DNA of 64,000 bases, taken from Larkinella rosea (lineage in GTDB: Bacteria > Bacteroidota > Bacteroidia > Cytophagales > Spirosomataceae). The notes beneath the pieces are model-generated. The model was not told where the DNA came from, made no database searches, and saw only the letters and a program-made list of their open reading frames with translations. Location: the NCBI RefSeq assembly GCF_003858635.1, contig NZ_RQJO01000011.1, positions 310,001-374,000 of the forward strand, written 5' to 3'. Below are positions 26,137-34,281 of this stretch, piece after piece (position 1 is the stretch's first letter; every line of letters starts with the position of its first letter). Made by a program: the position numbers and the translations under genes.

Positions 26137-26233
26137 TGAACTGGGATTACGCGGATTAAAGGATTAAGAGGATATAAAAATAAGATTGCGGCAGCCATCC
26201 TCTTAATCCTTTAATCCGCGTAATCCCAGTTCA
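26137..26233. repeat. Perfect 37-bp inverted repeat, GGATTACGCGGATT family, locus c
   Basis: The arms 26137-26173 and 26197-26233 are exact reverse complements over 37 bases around a 23-base AT-rich loop. The left arm begins 3 bases after the stop of copy 7 and the right arm ends 14 bases before the start of copy 8. This is the cleanest copy of the family and serves as its reference. Confidence 0.95.
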
Positions 26234-26247
26234 AGACGTTTACAACT

Positions 26248-28656
26248 ATGCTACAGAACTATCTAAAAATCGCCTGGCGGAATTTGTGGAAAAACAAGGT
26301 TTTTTCAGCCATTAACATCGTTGGTCTGGCCATTGGAATGGCGGCCTGTATCATGATCCTGCTGTTCGTGAATTACGAGCGAAGTTTCGATGGTATGCAC
26401 AAAAAGAACATTTACCGGCTCGACGAAGTGCAGAAATTTCCGGGCATGGTAGCACCGCAGAATGTGGCGTTGTCCATGTTCCCGATGGGGCCGACGCTGA
26501 AGAAAGAATACCCGCAGATTCGCAATTTCGTCCGGGTTCGACCCCAGAAAAAAGTGGCCCTGACGTATAACAGTAAAAAGATCGTCATTCCCGACATGTT
26601 ATGGGCCGATTCGACCTTTCTGGATCTATTCGATTTTAAACTGGTGAAAGGCGATCCGAAAACGATTCTGAAAGACCCGAACAGCGTCGTATTGACGGAA
26701 GAAAGTGCGGCTCGTTTTTTTGGAAATGACGATCCAATCGGAAAAACGCTGGTTCGGTATGATTCCGATACGATCAGTTTTAAAGTGACCGGTATTCTCG
26801 AAAATACGCCCAAAAATTCGCATTTGCAGTTCGACGGATTATTCTCGTTTAATTCGTTTGTCAAAGCCGATGCCATGAATAACTGGGGTGGAAACTGGCT
26901 GGTGACGTACCTGGAATTGGCGAAGGATACCGACGTTGAGGCCCTGGAGAAAAAATTTCCGGTATTCCTCAAAAGCCACATGAATGGCGAAGGCTGGAAA
27001 TTTTACGTCCTGTTTCTCCAGCCGTTGAGCGAGGTGCATAATAACTCGGTGGATATCACCCACGATTACATCAATTTTCATAAATTCGACAAGAATTACA
27101 CGTACGTTTTTTCGGTCATTGCGATCATTGTTTTGCTGATTGCCTGCATCAATTTCATGAATCTGTCGACGGCAAAATCGTCCGGGCGGGCGAAAGAAGT
27201 GGGCATTCGGAAATCGGTGGGTGCCGAACGACCGCAACTGGCGGCTCAGTTTATCGGTGAATCGATTTTGCTGTCATTTATTGCCCTGGCTTTTGCGGTT
27301 TTACTGGTTCAATTATTTCTTCCTTTTGTCATCCAATTAAGCCAGCGGGAACTGACGTTATCGTTGCTGAGTAGTCCGGGATTGCTGCTTTTATTGACTG
27401 GCTTTGCGGTTTTAATCGGACTCATTTCCGGAATTTATCCGGCCTTTTTTCTGTCGGCCTACCAACCCACCAAAGTGCTCAAAGGCAATTTAGAAATCGG
27501 CAGAAACAAAGGTTCTTTCCGGAATATGCTGGTCATCGGGCAATTTACCGGAGCGGTTTTTCTGATCATTGCGACGGCTTTTGTGGTGAAACAATTGCGG
27601 TTTATGCAGGACCAGGACCCCGGCTTCATTCGTGATCAGGTAATGGTTATTCCGCTCAATTCGCTGACCAATCCGAAATACGACGCGCTGAAACAGGAAT
27701 TACTGACCAACTCACTCGTATCGGGTGTAACGGCGTCACAACAGCGGCTTGGAAATAACCTGCACCAGACCGGCGTTAAATTCCACGGCGACGGGCCGGT
27801 TCGGGAAATGGCAACCTCACAAGTGATTGTCGATCCCGACTACCTGACGCTGTATAAAATTAAGATTATTGCCGGTCGGAATTTTTTAAAAGACAGCAAA
27901 ACCGACAACGGAAAGGCGTATATCATCAACGAAACGCTGGCTAAAGAACTCCTGAAAGAGCAGCCCAAAGCCACGATGCAATCGCTGATTGGCCGTAATT
28001 TTGGCTTCGGCGGAATGGATTCAACGGGACGAATTGTCGGCGTAGCGAAAGACTTCAATTTCAACTCATTGCACCACAAAATCGAAACGCTTTGCATTTT
28101 TGATCAGAAAGATTGGGGATTCAGTGAAATGTCGGTGAAGATCAGTGGAAAAAACGCTTCGGCCGCCATTGCGTACGTGAAATCGGTCTGGACGAAACTC
28201 GCGCCCGATCAACCGTTCGACTATACATTTCTGGACGAACATTTCGCGGAAATGTACCGGGCCGACAGCCAGGTGAGCGAAATTGTGGGTATTCTGGCTT
28301 CGCTGGCCATCATTATTTCCTGTCTCGGTTTGTTCGGGTTGGCCTCATTTTCGGCCGAACGGCGCATCAAGGAAATCGGCATTCGCAAAGTGCTGGGCGC
28401 TTCCGTATCCGGTATTATTGCGCTGCTTTCCCGCGATTTCCTGAAACTCGTCCTGATCGCCATTGTCATTGCCTCGCCCATTGCCTGGTACGCCATCAGC
28501 CGGTGGTTGCAGGATTTCGCCTACCGCATCGATATCGAATGGTGGGTATTTGTGCTGGCAGGAGCGTTGGCGATTCTGATCGCTTTGGCGACGGTTTCGT
28601 TCCAGTCGTTGAAAGCTGCTTTGTCGAACCCGGTGAAGAGTCTGAAAAGCGAATGA
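26248..28656 (+). CDS. MacB/FtsX-type ABC transporter permease, copy 8
   Basis: An 802-residue two-half permease, MLQNYLKIAWRNLWKNKVF. TM1 GLAIGMAACIMILLFVNY is about 25-42. The first periplasmic domain is short on the D-E-x-S motif (ERSFDGMHKKNIYRLDE). First coupling region INFMNLSTAKSSGRAKEVG near 301-319 then IRKSVGAERPQL; the second is AERRIKEIGIRKVLGAS near 708, where R-I replaces the usual Q-R-T. It ends SLKAALSNPVKSLKSE. Codon use is somewhat more AT-rich than in neighbours. Closest in style to copy 15 (STAKASGR). Followed by a perfect palindrome that probably ends transcription. Confidence 0.95.
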   Translation: MLQNYLKIAWRNLWKNKVFSAINIVGLAIGMAACIMILLFVNYERSFDGMHKKNIYRLDEVQKFPGMVAPQNVALSMFPMGPTLKKEYPQIRNFVRVRPQKKVALTYNSKKIVIPDMLWADSTFLDLFDFKLVKGDPKTILKDPNSVVLTEESAARFFGNDDPIGKTLVRYDSDTISFKVTGILENTPKNSHLQFDGLFSFNSFVKADAMNNWGGNWLVTYLELAKDTDVEALEKKFPVFLKSHMNGEGWKFYVLFLQPLSEVHNNSVDITHDYINFHKFDKNYTYVFSVIAIIVLLIACINFMNLSTAKSSGRAKEVGIRKSVGAERPQLAAQFIGESILLSFIALAFAVLLVQLFLPFVIQLSQRELTLSLLSSPGLLLLLTGFAVLIGLISGIYPAFFLSAYQPTKVLKGNLEIGRNKGSFRNMLVIGQFTGAVFLIIATAFVVKQLRFMQDQDPGFIRDQVMVIPLNSLTNPKYDALKQELLTNSLVSGVTASQQRLGNNLHQTGVKFHGDGPVREMATSQVIVDPDYLTLYKIKIIAGRNFLKDSKTDNGKAYIINETLAKELLKEQPKATMQSLIGRNFGFGGMDSTGRIVGVAKDFNFNSLHHKIETLCIFDQKDWGFSEMSVKISGKNASAAIAYVKSVWTKLAPDQPFDYTFLDEHFAEMYRADSQVSEIVGILASLAIIISCLGLFGLASFSAERRIKEIGIRKVLGASVSGIIALLSRDFLKLVLIAIVIASPIAWYAISRWLQDFAYRIDIEWWVFVLAGALAILIALATVSFQSLKAALSNPVKSLKSE

Positions 28657-28696
28657 CCTGTTACAGGGTCGCTAAAAATGAATTGCCGTTCGTGCG

Positions 28697-28735
28697 GTTT
28701 TTACTTTTCTGCCGAATCGGCAGAAAAGTAAAAAC
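28697..28735. terminator. Perfect 19-bp palindrome after permease copy 8
   Basis: Arms 28697-28715 and 28717-28735 are exact reverse complements around a single central base, with a core of TTTTCTGCCGA / TCGGCAGAAAA. The T-rich and A-rich flanks give a terminator-like hairpin in either direction. It lies 40 bases past the stop of copy 8 and 108 bases before the GntR-type gene, so it probably insulates the regulator from read-through. Confidence 0.7.
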
Positions 28736-28761
28736 TTAATCCGTGAATTATCTCTCTACTG

Positions 28762-28822
28762 TGCTCTACTCTATCTATTTTTGTGTAAAACCGTATGGAT
28801 TGTTACGGGACAACGTAGAGCA
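28762..28822 (+). promoter_or_regulatory. Candidate promoter and operator of the GntR-type regulator
   Basis: TATTTTTG at 28776-28783 matches the Bacteroidota -7 consensus TAnnTTTG exactly. It is flanked by the inverted half-sites TGCTCTAC (28762-28769) and GTAGAGCA (28815-28822). A further direct CTCTACT copy precedes them. Such half-sites around its own promoter would suit autoregulation by the GntR-type protein. A clear -33 box is not visible. Confidence 0.5.
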
Positions 28823-28842
28823 GGTAAAATTGATAGTTCCGA

Positions 28843-29865
28843 ATGGAAGACATTTCGCTGGCCTGGCCAACCATTACGAAAGATGGGATTCCTAAATACC
28901 AGCAACTGATTGATTCCGTTTTGGCGGCAATCGAAAAAGGGACATTGGGGCATGGCCAGCAACTGCCTTCGATTAGCGAATTGGCTGATAAACAAGGAGT
29001 TGGTAAGGTTACCGTCGCCAAAGCGTACGAAGAACTCCGGCAACGCGGAGTCATTCGGTCGCAGCACGGGAAGGGTTTTTACGTGGCCAGCACCGACGTG
29101 CGGACATCGCTGAATGTCCTCGTCATTTTTGATACACTGAACGCATTCAAGGAAATGCTCTACGAAGCCCTGAAAGCGGCACTGCCAGCCGATGCGGCAC
29201 TGAGCATCTTTTTTCATCACTATAATCCGCAGGTGTTTGAAAGCCTGATCCGGAATGGGCTAGGGCGTTACAATGCCTACGTCATTATGCCGCATTTTGA
29301 AGCTGATGTATCGGACATTGTGAGTCAGATTCCCCGCGATAAACTCCTGCTGATCGATCAGGCGATGCCGGATTTAACGGGCGATTATGCTGCTGTTTAT
29401 CAGGACTTTGAAAAAGATATTTACGAAGCACTGAAGGCCGGTTTGCCAAAGCTGCGACGGTATCGGAAAGTAACGCTGGTGCAGTCCAAAGCGCATTTTC
29501 AATACATTCCGCCGGGTACGCTGGCCGGTTTTCGACGGTTTGGGGAAGAAAGCGGTATGGCGTGCGTCGTTGTCGATAATTACCACGATGAACTTATTCA
29601 GCCGGGCGAAGCCTACTTGCTGTATGCCGACCGCGACATGATTCAGTTTATCAAACACGCTAACCGGATGAACTGGCAACTCGGACAGGATGTCGGGTTG
29701 ATTTCCTACGATGAAACGCCGGTGAAAGAAATTCTGGCGGGCGGAATTACAGTCATTTCAACCGATTTTGCCCAAATGGGCCAAACCGCCGGGCAGTTGC
29801 TGACCGAACGGAGCCGGGTAAAAATTGCGAATCCGGGCCGGTTGATTCTGCGGCAATCGCTGTAA
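28843..29865 (+). CDS. GntR-family regulator with LacI-like sensor domain
   Basis: A 340-residue transcription regulator. Residues 1-85 form a GntR winged helix (PKYQQLIDSVLAAIEKGTL, QLPSISELADKQGVGKVTVA, AYEELRQRGVIRSQHGKGFY). From about 88 a periplasmic-binding-protein/LacI-type effector domain follows (LNVLVIFDTLNAFKEMLYEA, YNAYVIMPHF, PRDKLLLIDQ, GLISYDETPVKEILAGGITV). That combination is typical of sugar-responsive repressors. The nearest plausible target other than itself is the mannonate dehydratase-like and esterase region downstream. Its own promoter with inverted half-sites lies directly upstream. Confidence 0.93.
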   Translation: MEDISLAWPTITKDGIPKYQQLIDSVLAAIEKGTLGHGQQLPSISELADKQGVGKVTVAKAYEELRQRGVIRSQHGKGFYVASTDVRTSLNVLVIFDTLNAFKEMLYEALKAALPADAALSIFFHHYNPQVFESLIRNGLGRYNAYVIMPHFEADVSDIVSQIPRDKLLLIDQAMPDLTGDYAAVYQDFEKDIYEALKAGLPKLRRYRKVTLVQSKAHFQYIPPGTLAGFRRFGEESGMACVVVDNYHDELIQPGEAYLLYADRDMIQFIKHANRMNWQLGQDVGLISYDETPVKEILAGGITVISTDFAQMGQTAGQLLTERSRVKIANPGRLILRQSL

Positions 29866-30026
29866 TCGCCCCGAAAACCGACGCAGGTAAATCCGCGACG
29901 GCAGTCAACGACCATTCGGCAGAGATTCGTAAGTTTTTGAAAATGAAAGCGCTGGCATGCAACGAATACCGGACGAAATTCATCCTTACAGTGCTTTCCC
30001 GGTTTTTTGCTAACTTCCAACAGCCT

Positions 30027-32393
30027 ATGTTCCGCAACTACCTCAAAATTGCCTGGCGTAATCTGCAGCGCAACAAAACGTTTTCTTTAATCAACATCCT
30101 CGGTCTGGCACTGGGCATGGCCTGTAGCCTGATTATCCTGCTGTGGGTGCAGGATGAGCTCGCGATGGACCAGTTTCACGCGAACGACGAGCGGATTTTT
30201 CGGGTGATGGAAAATCAGGCCTGGGCCGGGCAGGACGTCAGCACGACTCCTTCGACACCCGGTATTCTGGCCGAAAACCTGAAAAAAGATTTCCCCGAGG
30301 TCGAAAAAGCCGCCATGATGACCTGGGAACAGAACATGCTGCTGACGGTGGGCAATACGTTTGGTAAGGAAAAAGGCCGGTTTGCCAGCGGTGATTTCCT
30401 GACCATTTTTTCGTTCCCGCTCAAGCAGGGCGACGCCCGAACCGCCCTGGCGCGCCCCGACGCCATTGTGATTTCCGAAAAACTGGCGCAGAAATACTTT
30501 CCCCATCAGGATGCGCTTGGAAAAGTGATTCGCGTCGATAATACCGACGACATGATGGTGACCGGCGTAGTCGGCGAATTGCCCGAACATACGTCCCTGA
30601 AATTCGATTACCTGATGTCGTGGGAGCGGTTTGTCAAATACAATGCCTGGGTGAAAGAGTGGGGGAACAACGGTCCACGGGCGTTCGTGTTGCTCAATAA
30701 AAAAGCGGATTCGGAGAAAGTTTCGGCCAAAATCAAGGATTACATCAAGCAGAAAACCAATAAGCAGACCAACAACATTGAGCTGTTTCTGCAAAAAAAC
30801 AGCGACGCGTACCTGCATTCCAATTTTAAGAACGGAAAGCTCGATGGCGGACGGATCGAGTACGTGCGGTTATTCATCATCGTAGCGGTTTTTATTCTGG
30901 TCATTGCCTGCATCAATTTCATGAACCTGGCCACGGCGCGGTCGGTCAAACGGGCGAAGGAAGTGGGCGTCCGGAAGGTAGTGGGTGCCATGCGGCAGTC
31001 GCTGATGGGCCAGTTTGTGGGTGAGTCGCTGCTGATTTCGTTTCTGGCACTATTCGTCGCCATACTGGTCGTGGCGATGGTACTCCCGGTTTTTAACGAG
31101 TTGACGGAGAAACACCTGACGTTCCGGTTTGCCGATCCGTTTTTCTGGCTGGTTTTACTGGCACTGACGCTTTTGACCGGTTTGGTATCAGGCAGTTACC
31201 CCGCCTTATTCCTTTCCTCGTTAAAACCGGTCGTCGTGTTGAAAGGTGTTCTGAAATTCAAACCAAGCGCGACGTTTTTCCGCAAAGGACTGGTGGTTTT
31301 TCAATTTTCGCTGTCCATTATGCTGATTGTCGGCATGATCATCATTTACCGGCAGATTCATTACATTCAGACCAAAAACCTGGGCTTTGACAAAGAAAAC
31401 CTGGTGTATATGCCGTTGGAAGGGGATTTGAAAAAGAATTACCCGACGTTCCGCAGCGAACTGCTGACACAGCCGGGGATCAAATCGGTTTCGGCATCGT
31501 GGTCGGACCCGCTGGAAGTCGGTAGCTCGACGATTGGCGTCAACTGGCGTGGCAAAGATACCACGCAGCGGATTTTGTTCAACCAGACCGCCGTGCATTA
31601 CGATTACCTCAAGGCAATGGACATCCGGCTCAAGGAAGGCCGGGAGTTTTCGCCCGACTACGGAACCGATACCACCAATTACATCATCAACGAAGAGTCG
31701 GCGCGGAAGATTGGCTACAAGAATCCGATTGGTCAGGAGCTGACGTTCTGGGGGCGCAAAGGCATCATCGTGGGCGTCGTGAAAAACTACCACATCAATT
31801 CGCTGCACGTCGCCATCGAACCGCTCATTTTGCACATGCAGCGGAAAGAATTCGACGGCGTGGTGCTGATTCGGGCCGAAAAAGGCCGCACGAAAGAGGC
31901 ACTGGAAAATCTGGAAAGCACGTTCCGGAAGTTTAATCCCCGGTATCCGTTCGAATACAAATTCACGGATCAGGAGTTTGGCAACAACTACAAGAGCGAG
32001 AACATCATCAGCAAACTGGCGAACTACTTCGCGTTTCTGGCCATCTTTATCTCCTGTCTGGGCCTGTTCGGGCTGGCGGCTTTCACGGCCGAGCAGCGCA
32101 CCAAGGAAATTGGCATCCGAAAAGTGCTGGGGGCCAGCATTACCAACATCGTGCTGATGCTCTCCAAAGATTTCCTGGTGCTGGTTCTGCTGTCGTCGGT
32201 GGTGGCGCTGCCGGTGGCCTGGTGGGCGATGGATAGCTGGCTGGAAAAGTTTGCGACGAACCGCATCGACATCGAATGGTGGATGCTGGCCGTTGCCGTA
32301 CTGGCGTCGCTCGCCATTGCGCTGTTTACTATCAGTTTCCAGAGCATCAAAGCCGCGCTGATGAATCCGGTGAAGAGTTTGAAGACGGAATAA
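30027..32393 (+). CDS. MacB/FtsX-type ABC transporter permease, copy 9
   Basis: A 788-residue two-half permease. The ATG at 30027 (MFRNYLKIAWRNLQRNKTF) is the paralog-supported start; one at 29937 would add 30 unrelated residues. Subgroup B: TM1 GMACSLIILLWVQDELAMD about 30-48, STPGILAENLKKDFPEVE in the first periplasmic domain, and INFMNLATARSVKRAKEVG near 294-312 then VRKVVGAMRQSL. The second bundle reads EQRTKEIGIRKVLGAS near 689, then ITNIVLMLSKDF. It ends NPVKSLKTE. It is the last body-only copy before the PadR gene, and its body is very close to copies 10 and 13, which carry the prefix. Confidence 0.95.
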   Translation: MFRNYLKIAWRNLQRNKTFSLINILGLALGMACSLIILLWVQDELAMDQFHANDERIFRVMENQAWAGQDVSTTPSTPGILAENLKKDFPEVEKAAMMTWEQNMLLTVGNTFGKEKGRFASGDFLTIFSFPLKQGDARTALARPDAIVISEKLAQKYFPHQDALGKVIRVDNTDDMMVTGVVGELPEHTSLKFDYLMSWERFVKYNAWVKEWGNNGPRAFVLLNKKADSEKVSAKIKDYIKQKTNKQTNNIELFLQKNSDAYLHSNFKNGKLDGGRIEYVRLFIIVAVFILVIACINFMNLATARSVKRAKEVGVRKVVGAMRQSLMGQFVGESLLISFLALFVAILVVAMVLPVFNELTEKHLTFRFADPFFWLVLLALTLLTGLVSGSYPALFLSSLKPVVVLKGVLKFKPSATFFRKGLVVFQFSLSIMLIVGMIIIYRQIHYIQTKNLGFDKENLVYMPLEGDLKKNYPTFRSELLTQPGIKSVSASWSDPLEVGSSTIGVNWRGKDTTQRILFNQTAVHYDYLKAMDIRLKEGREFSPDYGTDTTNYIINEESARKIGYKNPIGQELTFWGRKGIIVGVVKNYHINSLHVAIEPLILHMQRKEFDGVVLIRAEKGRTKEALENLESTFRKFNPRYPFEYKFTDQEFGNNYKSENIISKLANYFAFLAIFISCLGLFGLAAFTAEQRTKEIGIRKVLGASITNIVLMLSKDFLVLVLLSSVVALPVAWWAMDSWLEKFATNRIDIEWWMLAVAVLASLAIALFTISFQSIKAALMNPVKSLKTE

Positions 32394-32395
32394 AT

Positions 32396-32595
32396 CTGAA
32401 CCGGGATTACGCGGATTAAAGGATTAACAGGATGTTTGTGGGGTCGCTTCTTTGCGTTTATATCTTTTAAATGTCTTGATCGAACCGCTGACACAGCTTA
32501 GAGTATGCGGATTAAAAAGGAATAAGTTGGAGTATTTTTACATCCTCTTAATCCTTTAATCCGCGTAATCCCACGGGGCCGCCCGGCAGTTCAAG
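32396..32595. repeat. Inverted repeat, GGATTACGCGGATT family, locus d
   Basis: The left arm 32396-32433 begins 2 bases after the stop of copy 9. The right arm 32542-32595 carries the GC-rich insert (CGGGGCCGCCCGGC) and ends exactly at the base before the ATG of the next gene. The 108-base spacer contains a further degraded arm-like piece (GCGGATTAAAAAGGAATAAG). Confidence 0.85.
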
Positions 32596-33723
32596 ATGAA
32601 AAACTCCCGCAGAACCTTCCTCAAAAAAACTACTTCCCTCGCTGCCCTGACGGTGGGCGGAATCCCGGCTGCACAGGCCGCAGCGTCTTCGCAATGGGTG
32701 GAGAAAAACCGCCCGCGTACTCTCGTCCGGGATGCGGGGATGCAACTATGCGAAGCGTATTTCAGCGGGATGAATGCGCAGAAAATCGCCCTCACGAAGC
32801 AAATGGACGTGCTCGGGGCCGTGGGCGGAATCAGCCCGGCCATGGTTGGCCTGAAGGACGTCAAGCCCTGGGAACACCAGGCGGTTTTGGCCGTGAAAGA
32901 AGCCTGGGACAAGGTGGGATTGAAACTGCGTGTGATCGAAGGGCCTCCTTCGCTGGGCGAAAAAACCAAGCTGGGACTGCCGGGTCGGGATGAGGAAATC
33001 GCGAATTTTATCACACTGATGAAAAACCTGACGCAGGTCGGAATCGATACGATTTGCTACAACTGGATGCCGGTAATTGGCTGGTACCGAACGCAGAACG
33101 ACCGACCGGGCCGGGGTGGGGCGCTGGTGACGGCCTTCGATTACGAAGCGATCATGAATCTGCCGCCAACCCCATACGGCGAAGTGTCGAAAGAAACGCT
33201 CTGGAAAAATCTGGCGTATTTTCTGAAAGCCGTCGTGCCGGAAGCGGAGAAAGTCGGCATGAAACTGGCGATGCACCCGGACGATCCGCAGGTGGACAGC
33301 GTGCGGGGCATTTCGCGCATCATGAATACCGTCGATTCCTTCAAAAAGCTATTGGAACTCTACCCCAGTCCGAGCAACGGCATTACGATGTGTCAGGGCA
33401 ATTTTGCGTTGATGGGCGACGATATTCCGACGCTGATCGAATACTTCGGAAAACGGAAGAAAATACACTTCGTTCACTTCCGAAACGTCCGGGGCGGCAA
33501 GTTTGCCTTTGAAGAAACCTTCCACGACGAGGGCATCATCGACATGTATCAGGCCATGAAAGCCTATTACGACATCGGTTTCAAGGGCGCCATCCGACCC
33601 GACCACGTCCCGACGATGTACGGCGACAGCAACGAACACCCCGGTTACAGCACCATCGGCACCCTCTACGCCCTCGGCTACACGCGGGGACTCATGGATG
33701 CGGTGAGCAAGCGAAAGGGTTAA
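32596..33723 (+). CDS. Tat-exported mannonate dehydratase-like protein
   Basis: A 375-residue TIM-barrel protein resembling mannonate dehydratase (UxuA), which converts D-mannonate to 2-keto-3-deoxygluconate in hexuronate breakdown. UxuA-like blocks: CYNWMPVIGWYRTQND about 154-169, AMHPDDPQ with His227, MCQGN with Cys266, VHFRNVRGG with His294, and RPDH with His337. Unlike cytoplasmic UxuA it begins with a twin-arginine-type leader (RRTFLKK at 5-11, then a hydrophobic stretch ending AAQAAA), so export is predicted. The canonical RPDHGR is RPDHVPT here, so the reaction may differ. The start codon directly abuts a repeat arm. Confidence 0.85.
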   Translation: MKNSRRTFLKKTTSLAALTVGGIPAAQAAASSQWVEKNRPRTLVRDAGMQLCEAYFSGMNAQKIALTKQMDVLGAVGGISPAMVGLKDVKPWEHQAVLAVKEAWDKVGLKLRVIEGPPSLGEKTKLGLPGRDEEIANFITLMKNLTQVGIDTICYNWMPVIGWYRTQNDRPGRGGALVTAFDYEAIMNLPPTPYGEVSKETLWKNLAYFLKAVVPEAEKVGMKLAMHPDDPQVDSVRGISRIMNTVDSFKKLLELYPSPSNGITMCQGNFALMGDDIPTLIEYFGKRKKIHFVHFRNVRGGKFAFEETFHDEGIIDMYQAMKAYYDIGFKGAIRPDHVPTMYGDSNEHPGYSTIGTLYALGYTRGLMDAVSKRKG

Positions 33724-33730
33724 AATTTAA

Positions 33731-33793
33731 AATGAACAATTAATAATGAATAGTGTAAAGTGTGAGTCAGCTATTTATTATTAATTGTTCATT
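33731..33793. repeat. AT-rich inverted repeat between convergent genes
   Basis: The arms AATGAACAATTAATAATGAA... (33731-33753) and ...TTATTAATTGTTCATT (33771-33793) match over 23 bases with one mismatch around a 17-base loop. It separates the convergent mannonate dehydratase-like and membrane-protein genes, so it can serve as a terminator hairpin for both. Confidence 0.85.
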
Positions 33794-33794
33794 G

Positions 33795-34265
33795 TTAATT
33801 ATCCATCCGAACCGCAATCGCGGTTGCAATGCTGGCAATGAGCAGGTTAAAGTGCGTGTTTGATAAACCGGGCATTTCGTAGGCCAGGAAAAACTCGTCG
33901 GAGAGAAGGAAAGCCGCCCATAAGCCAATCAAAGCGGTCAGGGCCCGAACGGCAGCGGTTTTATGACCAGGCTTTTGCCGCATGTCGGCGACAAACGCTT
34001 GCCAGAGCAGAATACTACCGGCGGTTTGCCAGCCGAGAACCCCCGCGTACAGCAACCCGGCCAGCCAGCCCGGCGAATGATAAATGCTGACCACCTTCTG
34101 AATCAGGTCGAAATTCCCCGACACGAAAACCGCATCCGACGATAAAATGCCCAGCGCCTTCAGCGCGTCGGCGGTGTTACTCACCAGAACCAGCGAGAGA
34201 TACAGTGCCCAAAAAAGCAGTAAAACCGACGGAATGCGACGGTTTATTACTTGTTCATTTTTCAT
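33795..34265 (-). CDS. Small integral membrane protein
   Basis: A 156-residue protein with about four predicted membrane helices: SVLLLFWALYLSLVLVS (13-29), LLYAGVLGWQTAGSILLWQAF (about 71-91), ALTALIGLWAAFLLSDEFF (about 109-127) and FNLLIASIATAIAV near the end. The arrangement is reminiscent of DUF2165-type membrane proteins, but I cannot confirm that. Its first codons (MKNEQVIN) are read from DNA of the AT-rich repeat family (ATGAACAAGTAATAA), so the start is repeat-derived. It lies 10 bases downstream of the esterase gene and is probably cotranscribed with it. Confidence 0.65.
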   Translation of the reverse strand: MKNEQVINRRIPSVLLLFWALYLSLVLVSNTADALKALGILSSDAVFVSGNFDLIQKVVSIYHSPGWLAGLLYAGVLGWQTAGSILLWQAFVADMRQKPGHKTAAVRALTALIGLWAAFLLSDEFFLAYEMPGLSNTHFNLLIASIATAIAVRMDN

Positions 34266-34281
34266 TATTACTTGTTCATTT
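34244..34281. repeat. Tandem direct pair from the AT-rich repeat family
   Basis: TTATTACTTGTTCATTT occurs at 34244-34260 and again at 34265-34281. These are single arms of the AATGAACAATTAAC family arranged head to tail rather than inverted. They span the junction of two minus-strand genes and supply the start codon of the membrane-protein gene. Confidence 0.7.
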
